The notes under the pieces were generated by a model, which saw only the letters and a list, made by a program, of their open reading frames with translations, did not search any database and was not told where the DNA came from. The position numbers were made by a program, and so were the translations under genes. Source: Rikenellaceae bacterium (GTDB taxonomy: Bacteria; Bacteroidota; Bacteroidia; Bacteroidales; Rikenellaceae). From it: 64,000 nt of DNA. Below, one piece after another: positions 51,562-61,222 of this stretch (positions are counted from its first letter, which is position 1; every line of letters begins with the position of its first letter). The stretch is from the NCBI GenBank assembly GCA_015060015.1, contig SUZG01000006.1, forward strand, positions 41,406-105,405. The letters run 5' to 3'.

Positions 51562-52524
51562 ATGACTAAACGCGAAGCCATAAACAGACTCAAAACGGGC
51601 GCATCGTACTACGCCTGCGGAGCCTATTTGGCCAAGATTGACGAGTTGCACCGCCTTGACCTCTACAACCAGCTCGGTTTTGAACGACTGGAACGCAAGA
51701 ATGGCGATATCAAGGAGTTTTTGAAGGATTGCAACAGCAACTGGGCACAAACATTCTATCTTATGTTGCTGCGTACGATGGGCGGCATCGACAACAAGGA
51801 GCCGTTCACAATCCTGGCACAGCGAGTACCCTATGCCGTTGTTCTTCGCGAGAGGCTCTCGCCACATAATATCGAGGCGTTACTGCTCGGTGCGTCGGGA
51901 CTGTTGGAGGGGTATCCGCACGACGAGTATATCCTCAACTTGAAGCGTGATTTCGTCTATCTGTCAAAGAAATACAACATCGAGCCGATGTCGGCCTCGC
52001 AGTGGCGACTGACAAAGATTTATCCCAACAATCACCCCATATTGCGACTCTCGCAGATAACTACTCTTCTGGCCGAAACGCCACACATTATGGATCGCAT
52101 ATTGGAGTGCCGCACGAGTGACGATACGAATGCTCTGTTCAGCACACCCACGCAACCCTATTGGGTAACACACTACACCCCTGCCAAGGAGTCAAAGAGT
52201 GTAGCCAAGCGTATGGGTCGCACAAAGACCGACCTGCTGGCCATAAATCTTGTCGTGCAGATGCAGTTCGCATACAGCGACTACACCCAAAGCGAGATGT
52301 TGCGTCAGCGAGCACTCACTCTTTTGGAGGAGATTCCCGCCGAGAGCAACTCCATCATCAAGCAGTGGAACAGCTACGGCAAGATAGCCCGCACGGCTTA
52401 CGACTCGCAGGCTCTGTTGCAACTCGCCTTCGAGTATTGCCGTCATCATCGTTGCGAGGAGTGCCCCGTCGGTCGCCGCATCATCAGACAGTGGGAGCAG
52501 AAGCAACTCCCTGCCGAGGAGTAA
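51562..52524 (+). CDS. DUF2851 protein lacking the N-terminal third
   Basis: A 320-residue protein that matches the C-terminal two thirds of DUF2851 proteins of Bacteroidota: FERLERKN, the NSNWAQTFYLMLLR segment, LLLGASGLLEG, YWVTHYTP, INLVVQMQFAY and the end with DSQALLQLAFEYCRHHRCEECPVG. Full-length members have some 420 residues with an N-terminal domain of about 130 residues that is absent here; only 23 bases separate the start from the previous gene, so it is not encoded upstream. Function unknown. The conserved Cys/His near the C-terminus could bind metal. Confidence 0.82.
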   Translation: MTKREAINRLKTGASYYACGAYLAKIDELHRLDLYNQLGFERLERKNGDIKEFLKDCNSNWAQTFYLMLLRTMGGIDNKEPFTILAQRVPYAVVLRERLSPHNIEALLLGASGLLEGYPHDEYILNLKRDFVYLSKKYNIEPMSASQWRLTKIYPNNHPILRLSQITTLLAETPHIMDRILECRTSDDTNALFSTPTQPYWVTHYTPAKESKSVAKRMGRTKTDLLAINLVVQMQFAYSDYTQSEMLRQRALTLLEEIPAESNSIIKQWNSYGKIARTAYDSQALLQLAFEYCRHHRCEECPVGRRIIRQWEQKQLPAEE

Positions 52525-52586
52525 TCACTCCGAAAACGGAACTATATCGTTCCAAAAAGGTCATAAAACTCATATATTTTGGCTCT

Positions 52587-52603
52587 CGTGCGTAATACGC
52601 ACG
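52587..52603. promoter_or_regulatory. Palindrome upstream of the secA promoter
   Basis: A perfect 7-bp inverted repeat (CGTGCGT, 3-nt spacer, ACGCACG) just before the -33 box at 52610. It could be an operator or the end of the upstream transcript; no T run follows immediately. Confidence 0.4.
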
Positions 52604-52609
52604 CGAAGT

Positions 52610-52641
52610 TTTGTGTATTTGCCAATAAATCACTATATTTG
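52610..52641 (+). promoter_or_regulatory. Bacteroidota promoter of secA
   Basis: TTTG (52610-52613), a 20-nt spacer and TATATTTG (52634-52641). The secA ATG follows 40 bases after the -7 box. Confidence 0.75.
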
Positions 52642-52681
52642 TAGGATATTTATCGTTAAGTAAGTTATAACACAAAACACT

Positions 52682-55600
52682 ATGGATATTTTAAGCAGTA
52701 TTATCAAATTATTCTTCGGCTCAAAGGCCGATAAAGACCGTAAGCAGATTGAGCCTTACGTCAAGAAGATTAAGGAGATATACCCCACAATCGAGAAGCT
52801 CTCGAACGATGAGTTGCGTGAGCATAGTGCAGCCCTGATGAAGAAGATTGCCGACTTTATCGCCTCGGACGAGGCCCATATCGTTGAGCAGAAGACCAAG
52901 TTGGAGGCTGCGGAGATTTCGCTGTCGGAGAAGGAGAGCATATCAAAGGATATTGACAACACCACAAAGCGTATTGACGAGAAGATTGAGCAGGTGCTGG
53001 ACGAGATTCTGCCCGAGGCCTTCGCCATTATGAAGGATACGGCTCGCCGCTTCACGCAGGAGGAGACCGTCGTGGTTACAGCCAACGACTTTGACCGCAA
53101 CCTTGCCGCCGAGAAGGACTTCGTCACCATAGAGGGCGACAAGGCTATCTATGCCACACACTGGGTTGCCGGCGGTAACGACCTGAAATGGGAGATGATA
53201 CACTACGACGTGCAGCTCTTTGGTGGTGTCGTTCTTCACAAGGGTAAGATTTCGGAGATGGCTACGGGTGAGGGTAAGACCCTCGTGGCTACGCTTCCCG
53301 TATTCCTCAACGCCCTGGCCCGCAAGGGTGTTCACGTCGTTACGGTGAACGACTACCTCGCACGACGCGACTCGGAGTGGATGGGCCCGATGTATGAGTT
53401 CCACGGGTTGTCGGTAGATTGCATCGACAAGCACCAGCCCAACTCTGACGCACGCCGCAAGGCATATCTGGCAGATATCACATTCGGTACAAACAACGAG
53501 TACGGCTTCGACTATCTGCGTGATAACATGGCCTCTTCGCCCAAAGACCTGGTACAACGCAAGCACCACTACGCCATTGTCGATGAGGTCGATTCAGTAT
53601 TGATTGACGATGCCCGTACGCCGCTTATCATCTCTGGTCCCGTACCCAAGGGCGACGACCAATTATTCGAGCAGTATCGTCCTTCGATTGAGCATCTGCA
53701 CTCATTGCAGAAGAGCCTTGTGACGCAGCTGGTGGCCGAGTCACGCAAGCTCTTTGAGGCTGGCAAGCCGGACGAGGGTGGTTTCCTGCTCTATCGTGCC
53801 CATAAGGGTTTGCCAAAGTACAAGCCGCTGATCAAGTTCCTCTCGGAGCCGGGTATCAAGGTTCAGTTCCAGAAGACCGAGAATATCTATATGCAGGACA
53901 ACAACCGCCGTATGCACGAGGTGACCGACGAACTGTTCTACATCATTGACGAGAAGATGAACTCTGTCGAGCTGACCGACAAGGGTCACGAGGCACTGTC
54001 AAGATTCTTCAATGAGGATGGTTTCTTCGTTCTGCCCGATATCGGCGAGGAGGTTGCCGAGCTGGAAAAGCAGGACCTCTCGATTGAGGAGAAGGCTCAA
54101 CGCAAGGATGCCCTTATCAACGACTACTCAATCAAGTCGGAGAGAGTACATACCGTCAATCAGCTCCTGAAGGCATACTCAATGTTCGAGAAGGATGTGG
54201 AGTATGTCGTTATGGACAACAAAGTAAAGATTGTCGATGAGCAGACAGGCCGTATTCTGGACGGTCGCCGCTACTCTGACGGTCTGCATCAGGCTATCGA
54301 GGCCAAGGAACGAGTGAAGGTGGAGGCGGCAACGCAGACCTTCGCCACAATCACCTTGCAGAACTACTTCCGTATGTATCACAAGCTGGCAGGTATGACC
54401 GGTACGGCCGAGACAGAGGCTTCGGAGTTTTGGAACATCTACAAGCTGGATGTTGTGACAATCCCCACAAACCGTCCCGTTATCCGTGACGACCGCGAGG
54501 ATTTGATATACAAGACCGTACGCGAGAAGTACAACGCCGTTATTGACGAGGTTGTACGCCTTGTAAATGAGGGTCGCCCCGTGTTGGTGGGTACTACTTC
54601 GGTGGAGATTTCGGAGCTTTTGAGCCGTATGCTTAAACTGCGTGGTATCAAGCACAATGTATTGAATGCCAAGCAGCACCAGTTAGAGGCACAGGTTGTT
54701 GCCGAGGCGGGTCGCAAAGGACAGGTTACCATCGCAACCAATATGGCAGGTCGTGGTACCGATATCAAGCTCTCGCCCGAGGCAAAGGAGGCGGGAGGTC
54801 TGGCTATCATCGGTACGGAACGCCACGACAGCCGCCGTGTGGATCGTCAGTTGCGTGGTCGTGCCGGTCGTCAGGGAGACCCCGGTTCTTCACAGTTCTT
54901 CGTATCGCTGGAGGACGACCTGATGCGTAAGTTCGGCTCTGCGAAGATTGCTTCGCTTATGGACCGTATGGGTATTCAGGAGGGTGAGGTTATACAGGCC
55001 CCGATGATGACCAAGGCCATCGAGAGAGCACAGAAGAAGGTTGAGGAGAACAACTTCGGTATGCGTAAGCGACTGTTGGAGTATGATGATGTGATGAACT
55101 CACAGCGTGAGGTTATCTACACACGTCGTCGTCACGCCCTCTACGGAGAACGTATCGAGATTGACCTCAATAATATTATGTGCGACTTCGCCGAGAGCTT
55201 TATGGCAGCACACGAGGGTATGGACTACGAGTCATTCTCATTTGAGCTGATTCGCGAAGTTGCCGTTCAGCCATCGTTTGACGAGGCTACATACAACGCA
55301 GCCAAGCCTCGTGAGATTATCAATATGATTGTTGATGATTTGCGAGCTCTCTATGCACGTCGTGCCAAGAGTGTTGCCGACACTGTTCGTGCCACTATGG
55401 AGAGAATCTATGAGGATAACAAGCATCAGATGGACCGCAGCATATACTTCCCCATCACCGATGGTCACCTTGGCTTCAATGTGCCGGTGGAGTTGCAGCG
55501 TTGCAAGGATTCGGACGGTGCAGAGATTTACAAGGTCTTCTCGAAGATAGTTCTCTTTACGACTATCGACGACGCTTGGCGTGAGCATCTGCGTGAGATG

Positions 55601-55975
55601 GACGAGTTGCGTCACAGCGTGCAGAATGCCACATACGAGCAGAAAGACCCGTTGCTTATCTACAAGTTGGAGTCTTACGAACTCTTCGCCAAGATGCTGG
55701 AGAAGGTAAACCGCGATTCGCTGGCTATCCTTAACAAGGCGTATATCCCCACACGCGAGAACAACCCCGAGTCTGTTCAGCAGCAGCGTCAGCAGAAGGC
55801 AAAGGTGGATGTAAACAAGTTGCAGGCATCACGTATGGCCGCAGCAGCCGCAGCAGGTCAGGGCGAGAAGTCGAAGCCGGCACCTATCAAGGTTGAGAAG
55901 AAGGTCGGCCGTAATGAGCCATGTCCTTGCGGTAGCGGTAAGAAGTACAAGCACTGTCACGGTAAATTGGAGTAA
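52682..55975 (+). CDS. secA: Preprotein translocase ATPase SecA
   Basis: A 1097-residue SecA, the motor that drives unfolded preproteins through SecYEG. The DEAD motor (ATGEGKT Walker [21 protein letters not shown]), the preprotein cross-linking domain, the second motor domain ([31 protein letters not shown]), the helical scaffold and the C-terminal zinc motif [14 protein letters not shown] are all visible. It is about 200 residues longer than E. coli SecA because of N-terminal helical and internal insertions (about 55-130 and 230-340) usual in Bacteroidota. It has its own promoter; a dCMP deaminase gene follows 8 bases later. Confidence 0.97.
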   Translation: MDILSSIIKLFFGSKADKDRKQIEPYVKKIKEIYPTIEKLSNDELREHSAALMKKIADFIASDEAHIVEQKTKLEAAEISLSEKESISKDIDNTTKRIDEKIEQVLDEILPEAFAIMKDTARRFTQEETVVVTANDFDRNLAAEKDFVTIEGDKAIYATHWVAGGNDLKWEMIHYDVQLFGGVVLHKGKISEMATGEGKTLVATLPVFLNALARKGVHVVTVNDYLARRDSEWMGPMYEFHGLSVDCIDKHQPNSDARRKAYLADITFGTNNEYGFDYLRDNMASSPKDLVQRKHHYAIVDEVDSVLIDDARTPLIISGPVPKGDDQLFEQYRPSIEHLHSLQKSLVTQLVAESRKLFEAGKPDEGGFLLYRAHKGLPKYKPLIKFLSEPGIKVQFQKTENIYMQDNNRRMHEVTDELFYIIDEKMNSVELTDKGHEALSRFFNEDGFFVLPDIGEEVAELEKQDLSIEEKAQRKDALINDYSIKSERVHTVNQLLKAYSMFEKDVEYVVMDNKVKIVDEQTGRILDGRRYSDGLHQAIEAKERVKVEAATQTFATITLQNYFRMYHKLAGMTGTAETEASEFWNIYKLDVVTIPTNRPVIRDDREDLIYKTVREKYNAVIDEVVRLVNEGRPVLVGTTSVEISELLSRMLKLRGIKHNVLNAKQHQLEAQVVAEAGRKGQVTIATNMAGRGTDIKLSPEAKEAGGLAIIGTERHDSRRVDRQLRGRAGRQGDPGSSQFFVSLEDDLMRKFGSAKIASLMDRMGIQEGEVIQAPMMTKAIERAQKKVEENNFGMRKRLLEYDDVMNSQREVIYTRRRHALYGERIEIDLNNIMCDFAESFMAAHEGMDYESFSFELIREVAVQPSFDEATYNAAKPREIINMIVDDLRALYARRAKSVADTVRATMERIYEDNKHQMDRSIYFPITDGHLGFNVPVELQRCKDSDGAEIYKVFSKIVLFTTIDDAWREHLREMDELRHSVQNATYEQKDPLLIYKLESYELFAKMLEKVNRDSLAILNKAYIPTRENNPESVQQQRQQKAKVDVNKLQASRMAAAAAAGQGEKSKPAPIKVEKKVGRNEPCPCGSGKKYKHCHGKLE

Positions 55976-55983
55976 CGTCTGCT

Positions 55984-56418
55984 ATGGGATATCAGGAGGA
56001 GAAACAGCGTCAGTTAGATGAGCGCTACTTGCGTATGGCACGCGTCTGGGCAGAGAACTCATACTGCGTGCGTCGTAAGGTGGGAGCCCTTATCGTCAAG
56101 GATAAGATGATTATCTCGGACGGCTATAATGGCACACCTTCGGGCTTTGAGAATATCTGCGAGGATGATATGGGCAAGACCAAGCCCTATGTTCTGCACG
56201 CCGAGGCAAACGCCATAACGAAGGTAGCCAAGAGTGCAAACAACTGCGACGGCTCAACTCTCTACATCACGGCCGCACCCTGCATCGAGTGTTCAAAGCT
56301 CATTATTCAGGCAGGTATCAAGCGTGTGGTGTATAGCGACGACTATCGTTCGGAGGAGGGTCTTGAACTCCTGCGTCGCGTAGGTATCGAGTGTGTGAAG
56401 TGCGAGATTGGCGAATAG
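55984..56418 (+). CDS. dCMP/cytidine deaminase-like protein
   Basis: A 144-residue zinc deaminase. HAE at 72-74 (His ligand and catalytic Glu) and PCIEC at 99-103 (two Cys ligands) form the metal site, and SDGYNGTPSGFENICED matches the dCMP deaminase/ComEB group, which supplies dUMP for thymidylate synthase. No allosteric insertion beyond the usual dCMP deaminase core is apparent. It lies 8 bases after secA and is followed by a strong terminator. Confidence 0.92.
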   Translation: MGYQEEKQRQLDERYLRMARVWAENSYCVRRKVGALIVKDKMIISDGYNGTPSGFENICEDDMGKTKPYVLHAEANAITKVAKSANNCDGSTLYITAAPCIECSKLIIQAGIKRVVYSDDYRSEEGLELLRRVGIECVKCEIGE

Positions 56419-56458
56419 TTTTTTTGCCGCATATTCTCATAAACCGCTTATACAAACA

Positions 56459-56492
56459 AATAACCCGACCAGCATACGTTGGTCGGGTTATT
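56459..56492. terminator. Bidirectional terminator between the deaminase gene and ssb
   Basis: A 12-bp perfect stem (ATAACCCGACCA and complement) with an 8-nt loop and a T-rich tail; it separates two convergent genes. Confidence 0.88.
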
Positions 56493-56509
56493 TCATTCTC
56501 CGTCAGTCA

Positions 56510-56962
56510 TTAGAACGGCAAGTCGTCGGGATCCTCCTGTGGCACTGCGGGAGCCGACACAGGTGCAGCCTCCGGCTGTTGCACGGGTGCAGATGCGGCC
56601 ACTGATGCTGCGGGAGCTACGCCCTGACCATCGGCACGACGACCCAGCAACTTCATCTCGTCAGCCAAAATCTCGGTTGCATAACGTTTGATATTATCCT
56701 TATCAACCCATTCGCGAGTACGCAGACGACCCTCAATATAGAGCTGACTGCCCTTCTTCACATAAGAGTCCACCACATTTGCCAAGCCACGCCACAATGT
56801 AATCGTATGCCACTCGGTCATCTCCTTCACTTCGTTTGTCTGACGGTCGGTGTAACGTTCAGTCGTAGCCAAACGGATACGAGCCGTCTTTACACCTGAT
56901 TCAAGGGTGCGTACCTCGGGGTCCATACCCACATTACCCACCAAAATCACTTTGTTAATCAT
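56510..56962 (-). CDS. ssb: Single-stranded DNA-binding protein
   Basis: A 150-residue SSB: an OB fold (about 1-105, with INKVILVGNVGMDPEVR at the start and the GSQLYIEGRLRTREW strand), an Ala/Pro/Gln-rich linker and the acidic tip DPDDLPF that docks repair and replication proteins. ATG at 56962 is chosen instead of a frame to 57022, which would run into the lpxK 3' end (lpxK stops at 56985). It protects single-stranded DNA during replication. It may be transcribed with lpxK. Confidence 0.95.
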   Translation of the reverse strand: MINKVILVGNVGMDPEVRTLESGVKTARIRLATTERYTDRQTNEVKEMTEWHTITLWRGLANVVDSYVKKGSQLYIEGRLRTREWVDKDNIKRYATEILADEMKLLGRRADGQGVAPAASVAASAPVQQPEAAPVSAPAVPQEDPDDLPF

Positions 56963-56984
56963 ATCTTCGTTTTTATTAGTTACA

Positions 56985-58064
56985 CTATTTGCGTTGGGTG
57001 CGATCCATTCGCAACTTACCATCCAGATCCATCTTCAGCGTACCGAGGAAGTCAGGATCCGAGCCCTCTATAAATTCCATCTTCATAGGCAGATAGAACA
57101 ACCGCTGACGCACAATCTCCGGAACACGACGACTGCGTCGCATCTTGACTGCATCCTTCTCGGTGGTGAGCAGCACAGCATCGGGATACTTCTCCAACTC
57201 CTTTGCCACACTCTGCATATCCTCCACCGTATAGATGTGGTGGTCGGGGAAGGTCAGACTGCTGACGATATCATAGCGACGACGCAGAGCCCTGATGAAT
57301 GCTCTCGGATTACCTATACCCGACATCACAACCACCTTGTCGCCCTGCTTCAGTTTTCTATCGTTTTCGTATAGCGGCAGAGCCTCTGTTGAGGCGTTGC
57401 GGGTGAAATATACCTTCTGATACGCTATCAGCTGCAAGTCCTTACGCCACAGACGCTGATCGAGTTGCGACATCGCAGGCGAACACTTCGTCACGATGAA
57501 ATAATCGCCACGATATATCGAGTCGAGTGTATCCCGCAAGGTACCGGCCGGCAGATAGTTATCCTTGGCAAACGGGCGTGTAGAGTCCACAACCACGACA
57601 CTTATCAGCGGCTTGACGTAACGATGCTGGAAGCCGTCGTCCATAATGATAAGGTTGATTTCGGGATGCTCCTCCTCGATACGGCGTATGGCATCAACCC
57701 TCTTCTCGCACACCACAACAAGCGTCTTGGGGTATTTGAGTTTTATCTGCAACGGCTCATCGCCCACATCGCGATATGACGAGCTTGTCTCCACCTCCAT
57801 ATAGCCCTTCGTGCGACGGCCGTAGCCTCGCGAGAGAAGGGCAACCTTGTAGTAGTTCTGCATATAGTCGATAATCATCTCGGCCGTAGGAGTCTTGCCC
57901 GTACCGCCAACAGTGATATTACCGACACATATTATCGGAGTCCTGAAGGTCTGCTTTTTGAGTATGTTACAATCGAACAGCCAATGGCGAAACTTTATCG
58001 CCAAATAATAAAAGCCCGAAAGTATTTTCAACAAAAATTTCATAATTTTCGCAACTCTACTCAT
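56985..58064 (-). CDS. lpxK: Tetraacyldisaccharide 4'-kinase LpxK
   Basis: A 359-residue inner-membrane-associated kinase that phosphorylates lipid A disaccharide at the 4' position. The P-loop GNITVGGTGKTP (about 48-59), the N-terminal hydrophobic helix, ALLSRGYGRRTKGY, DDGFQHR and the C-terminal FPDHHIYT are all family features. A second ATG at 58043 is possible. The promoter box TATCTTTG lies upstream on the minus strand. lpxH in the first part of this window acts earlier in the same pathway. Confidence 0.94.
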   Translation of the reverse strand: MSRVAKIMKFLLKILSGFYYLAIKFRHWLFDCNILKKQTFRTPIICVGNITVGGTGKTPTAEMIIDYMQNYYKVALLSRGYGRRTKGYMEVETSSSYRDVGDEPLQIKLKYPKTLVVVCEKRVDAIRRIEEEHPEINLIIMDDGFQHRYVKPLISVVVVDSTRPFAKDNYLPAGTLRDTLDSIYRGDYFIVTKCSPAMSQLDQRLWRKDLQLIAYQKVYFTRNASTEALPLYENDRKLKQGDKVVVMSGIGNPRAFIRALRRRYDIVSSLTFPDHHIYTVEDMQSVAKELEKYPDAVLLTTEKDAVKMRRSRRVPEIVRQRLFYLPMKMEFIEGSDPDFLGTLKMDLDGKLRMDRTQRK

Positions 58065-58108
58065 TCCGTTGCAGGCAATCGCTTGATTACGATACCATAC
58101 AATCTTGT

Positions 58109-58116
58109 CAAAGATA
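58109..58116 (-). promoter_or_regulatory. -7 element for lpxK
   Basis: TATCTTTG on the minus strand, 45 bases before the start at 58064; only a weak -33 region (TTGG) at about 19-nt spacing. Confidence 0.45.
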
Positions 58117-58222
58117 TAAAATTATTTGCAAATATCCAACATAAATCTTGTTTTTTACTTTTTTGCTCACTATTTCACTCTATTTTTTCGTTAATATTGC
58201 CGAGCAGTAACTTATTTTTTTG

Positions 58223-58230
58223 TAACTTTG
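58223..58230 (+). promoter_or_regulatory. -7 element almost touching the M23 gene
   Basis: TAACTTTG only 7 bases before the ATG at 58238, so a transcript from it would be nearly leaderless. A possible ATTG -33 box lies 23 bases upstream, longer than usual. Confidence 0.4.
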
Positions 58231-58237
58231 TCTTGTT

Positions 58238-59581
58238 ATGAGAAGATTGATATTTTACACCATTTTACTCGCTGCAACCATTGTTTGCAGCTGCAACAAA
58301 ACATCAGAAAAAGAGGCGGTGGCGGAGGAGCAGCACACCATCCTCTATGGCATCATCGCCGATGACTACCGCACCGAAACCAACACGATTAAACAGGGCG
58401 AGACGTTGGGCACAATACTCAACCGCTACGGCGTGTCGGCCTATACGATAGACCGTCTGGATAAGGCTTCACGCGAGATTTTTCCGCTGCGACAGATTCG
58501 TGCCGACCGCCCCTATACGGCATTTCTGACTACCGACTCACTCACTGCCGACTCGATTCCCGTCGGCCGGTTGGACTATCTTGTCTATGAGAAGGATCTG
58601 GTGGAGTATGTTGTCTTTGGGTTTAAGGGCGACTCGGTGAGCATCACCACAGGCGAGAAGGAGGTTACACTGCGTCGCCAGCGTCGTTCTTCAACCATCG
58701 ACACCTCGTTGTGGGGTGCTATTATGCGAGATAGCCTGCCCTACGCGTTGGCAGCAGAGATGGAAGATATATATCAGTGGACTGTCGATTTCTTCGGCAT
58801 CCAGCAGGGCGACAGCTTCACTGTAATCTATGACGAGAAGCTTATCGACACCACGCACGTCGGCATTGGCCGCATCTGGGGTGCAAAGTTCACCCACGCC
58901 GGAAAAGATGTCTATGCAATCCCGTTCAAGCAGGACGACAAGGTTAAATATTGGGAGTATGACGGTGCATCGCTGCGTAAGCAGTTGCTGAAAGCACCAT
59001 TGAAGTTCACCCGCATCAGCTCGCGTTTCTCCTATGCACGTCTGCACCCCGTACACCGAGTATATCGCCCACATCTGGGCGTAGATTATGCCGCACCAAA
59101 GGGTACTCCCGTACACGCTGTGGCTGACGGCGTTGTCATATTCAAAGGCTGGGGTGGAGGCGGCGGTAACACGCTTAAAATCAAGCACGCCGGCAACCTC
59201 GTAACGGGTTATCTGCATTTGAGTCGCTTCGCAAAGGGCATCTCGCAGGGCACACGCGTATCGCAGGGCCAGCTCATCGGTTATGTGGGCAGCACCGGCA
59301 CATCAACGGGCCCGCATCTGGACTACCGCATCTGGAAGAATGGAAAGGCTATCAATCCTCTGACCGTACCACAGGAGCCGGCAGAGCCTATCAAGAAGGA
59401 GAATCGTGCAAAGTTTGAGCATATCCGCGACCGCATAATCGCCGAGCTGAACGGCACAGCGACCGAGGATATGATTGTAACGGAGCTTGACAGCATCGTT
59501 CTGCCCAAGGTGGATACTACCGTTGTGGAGGCAACCGCAACGGCGACAGAGACGACGGCAACGGCGAGAGCAAAAGATTAA
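58238..59581 (+). CDS. M23 family peptidase, probable lipoprotein
   Basis: A 447-residue envelope endopeptidase. The N-terminal signal has a likely lipobox VCSC (lipidated C19). A LysM/OapA-like region with IKQGETLGTILNRYG (about 50-64) and a second domain precede the M23 zinc domain (about 270-385): HLGVDYA (first His and Asp), YLHLS and GPHLDYRIW (HxH-type ligands). It would cut peptidoglycan cross-links. The last 60 residues are charged, then Thr/Ala-rich. Lysostaphin-like enzymes of this group help cell separation or wall growth. The PNPOx-like gene follows 5 bases later. Confidence 0.92.
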   Translation: MRRLIFYTILLAATIVCSCNKTSEKEAVAEEQHTILYGIIADDYRTETNTIKQGETLGTILNRYGVSAYTIDRLDKASREIFPLRQIRADRPYTAFLTTDSLTADSIPVGRLDYLVYEKDLVEYVVFGFKGDSVSITTGEKEVTLRRQRRSSTIDTSLWGAIMRDSLPYALAAEMEDIYQWTVDFFGIQQGDSFTVIYDEKLIDTTHVGIGRIWGAKFTHAGKDVYAIPFKQDDKVKYWEYDGASLRKQLLKAPLKFTRISSRFSYARLHPVHRVYRPHLGVDYAAPKGTPVHAVADGVVIFKGWGGGGGNTLKIKHAGNLVTGYLHLSRFAKGISQGTRVSQGQLIGYVGSTGTSTGPHLDYRIWKNGKAINPLTVPQEPAEPIKKENRAKFEHIRDRIIAELNGTATEDMIVTELDSIVLPKVDTTVVEATATATETTATARAKD

Positions 59582-59586
59582 GCATT

Positions 59587-60012
59587 ATGACAGAGATAGA
59601 CCCACGAATAGGGAAATTCATCGCCAAGCATCACGTTCTGACTCTGGCGACAGCGACCGCAGATGGTGAACCATACTGCTGTAACCTGTTCTATGCCTAC
59701 GACCCGCTTTCAGGGGCTTTTATCTTCACCTCCGACAACGCAACACACCACACTGCGATGATGTTGCAGAATAGTCGCGTGGCAGCCTCTGTCGTGTTGG
59801 AGACACGCATCGTGGGTCGCGTGCAGGGCTTACAGATAACGGGACAGGTAAAGCGAGCTGCAGACAGCGACAAGACCCTATACCTCAAACGCTTTCCCTA
59901 TGCTGTGGTGGCCGACCTTACCCTGTGGCGATTGGAGGCCGATATGATGAAACTTACGGATAACACTCTCGGATTTGGCAAAAAACTGATATGGCACAGA
60001 CAGGAGTTATAA
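59587..60012 (+). CDS. Pyridoxamine 5'-phosphate oxidase-like flavin protein
   Basis: A 141-residue split-barrel protein of the PNPOx-like/YhbP family, with HHVLTLATATADGEPYCCNLFY (strands 1-2) and SRVAASVVLET characteristic of the FMN-binding barrel. Such proteins bind FMN or F420 or act in haem use; the function of this one is unknown. It lies 5 bases after the M23 gene and overlaps ispD by 22 bases, so the three genes form one unit. Confidence 0.82.
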   Translation: MTEIDPRIGKFIAKHHVLTLATATADGEPYCCNLFYAYDPLSGAFIFTSDNATHHTAMMLQNSRVAASVVLETRIVGRVQGLQITGQVKRAADSDKTLYLKRFPYAVVADLTLWRLEADMMKLTDNTLGFGKKLIWHRQEL

Positions 60013-60680
60013 TCGTTGCCGGCGGCGTTGGTCGCCGTATGGGAGCAACGCTTCCCAAGCAATTTATGATGTTGGGAAACAGCCCTATTCTTGTACATAC
60101 GATAAACCGTATGCATGAGGCGTTGCCCGTAGCCGAGATTGTGGTCGTGCTGCCTGAGGAGTATATCCCTCTCTGGAACAATCTCTCGGCACGATTTGAT
60201 GTTGCACAGCATCGTGTCGTGGCCGGAGGCAAGGAGAGATTTCATTCGGTCGCAGCAGGCCTTGCGGCGTTGAGTGACGAGGTGAAATATATAGCCGTAC
60301 ACGACGGAGTACGCCCGCTGGTATCGAAACGACTAATCATCAAACTGATACTCGCCGCCGAGAATCACGAAACTGTAATACCCGCCATTGCACCGGCCGA
60401 CTCGTGCCGCGTGGTAGAGGGCGAAGAGTCGAAAATCATCGACCGCAACTCTCTGCGATTAGTGCAGACCCCGCAGGTGTTTCAGGCCGCCGTATTACGA
60501 AAGGCTTATACGCAGCCATTCTCGCCCTCCTTTACCGACGATGCCTCGGTAGTTGAGCAGGCGGGAGGAAAAGTACATCTCTGCGAGGGAGAACGCACCA
60601 ACATAAAGATAACTACGCCCGAAGATATCTCGTTTGCCGAGGCGATTATAAATTGTGACGATGCAGATATTCAACTATAA
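59991..60680 (+). CDS. ispD: 2-C-methyl-D-erythritol 4-phosphate cytidylyltransferase IspD
   Basis: A 229-residue IspD of the MEP isoprenoid pathway, which joins CTP and methylerythritol phosphate. The Gly-rich VAGGVGRRMG (8-17), LPKQF, HDGVRPLVS and TPQVFQAAVL motifs and the final NIKITTPEDISFAE are diagnostic. The start lies inside the 3' end of the PNPOx-like gene (22-base overlap), suggesting coupled translation. The next gene overlaps its 3' end by 20 bases. Confidence 0.95.
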   Translation: MAQTGVIIVAGGVGRRMGATLPKQFMMLGNSPILVHTINRMHEALPVAEIVVVLPEEYIPLWNNLSARFDVAQHRVVAGGKERFHSVAAGLAALSDEVKYIAVHDGVRPLVSKRLIIKLILAAENHETVIPAIAPADSCRVVEGEESKIIDRNSLRLVQTPQVFQAAVLRKAYTQPFSPSFTDDASVVEQAGGKVHLCEGERTNIKITTPEDISFAEAIINCDDADIQL

Positions 60681-61203
60681 GACCGACCGCCGGACAATCA
60701 TATACTCCATACTCACGATAACCATATTTATCGCGAGTGCAGCGGCTATATTCCTCTTTTACAAGGGCGGTTTCTTCTCGGCGTGGTTTATCTCGCTGAT
60801 GGCGGCCATCACAGCACTGATGATTTTGTCGATACCTCGCCGCATAGAGATAACGGATGACGAGTTGTGCATATTCTGCATCAGCGATGTTACAATCATC
60901 GATATTAAGGAGATTGTCACCGTACGCAAGCTCCCACGACGAGAGCTGCGACCCCTGTTTCCCATATTCGGAGCCGTCGGCTTCTTCGGCAACTATGGAA
61001 AGTTCATCGACTTCAAGGAGTTCGAGGTGGTGACGCTATACACCTCGGAGTGGGATAACCTCGTGGAGATAACCGACATATATGACGACCGCATCATCAT
61101 ATCGTGCCGCGAGAGGGATGCTTTCATTGAGGCTGTAAACAGTGCCATAGAGAAGATAGAAGAGCAAAGCCTCCAAACGGAGGCTTCGTCAGAGGATATG
61201 TAG
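60661..61203 (+). CDS. PH-like domain membrane protein of unknown function
   Basis: A 180-residue protein with two membrane helices (about 12-32 and 37-56) followed by a beta-rich domain (about 60-165) with RRIEITDDELCIF and the usual basic and aromatic residues of bacterial PH-like (bPH) domains. ATG at 60661 is chosen over GTG at 60655. The gene overlaps ispD by 20 bases. A hairpin (8 bp) lies inside its 3' end. Function unknown; there are no catalytic motifs. Confidence 0.75.
   Translation: MQIFNYKTDRRTIIYSILTITIFIASAAAIFLFYKGGFFSAWFISLMAAITALMILSIPRRIEITDDELCIFCISDVTIIDIKEIVTVRKLPRRELRPLFPIFGAVGFFGNYGKFIDFKEFEVVTLYTSEWDNLVEITDIYDDRIIISCRERDAFIEAVNSAIEKIEEQSLQTEASSEDM
61167..61186. terminator. 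Possible hairpin terminator between converging genes
   Basis: A perfect 8-bp stem (AAGCCTCC and GGAGGCTT) with loop AAAC inside the 3' end of the PH-like gene. On the minus strand it is followed by a T-rich stretch and could stop transcription of the ZIP gene; on the plus strand no T run follows. Confidence 0.35.
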
Positions 61204-61222
61204 CGACATTAGTCGGCGTGAC

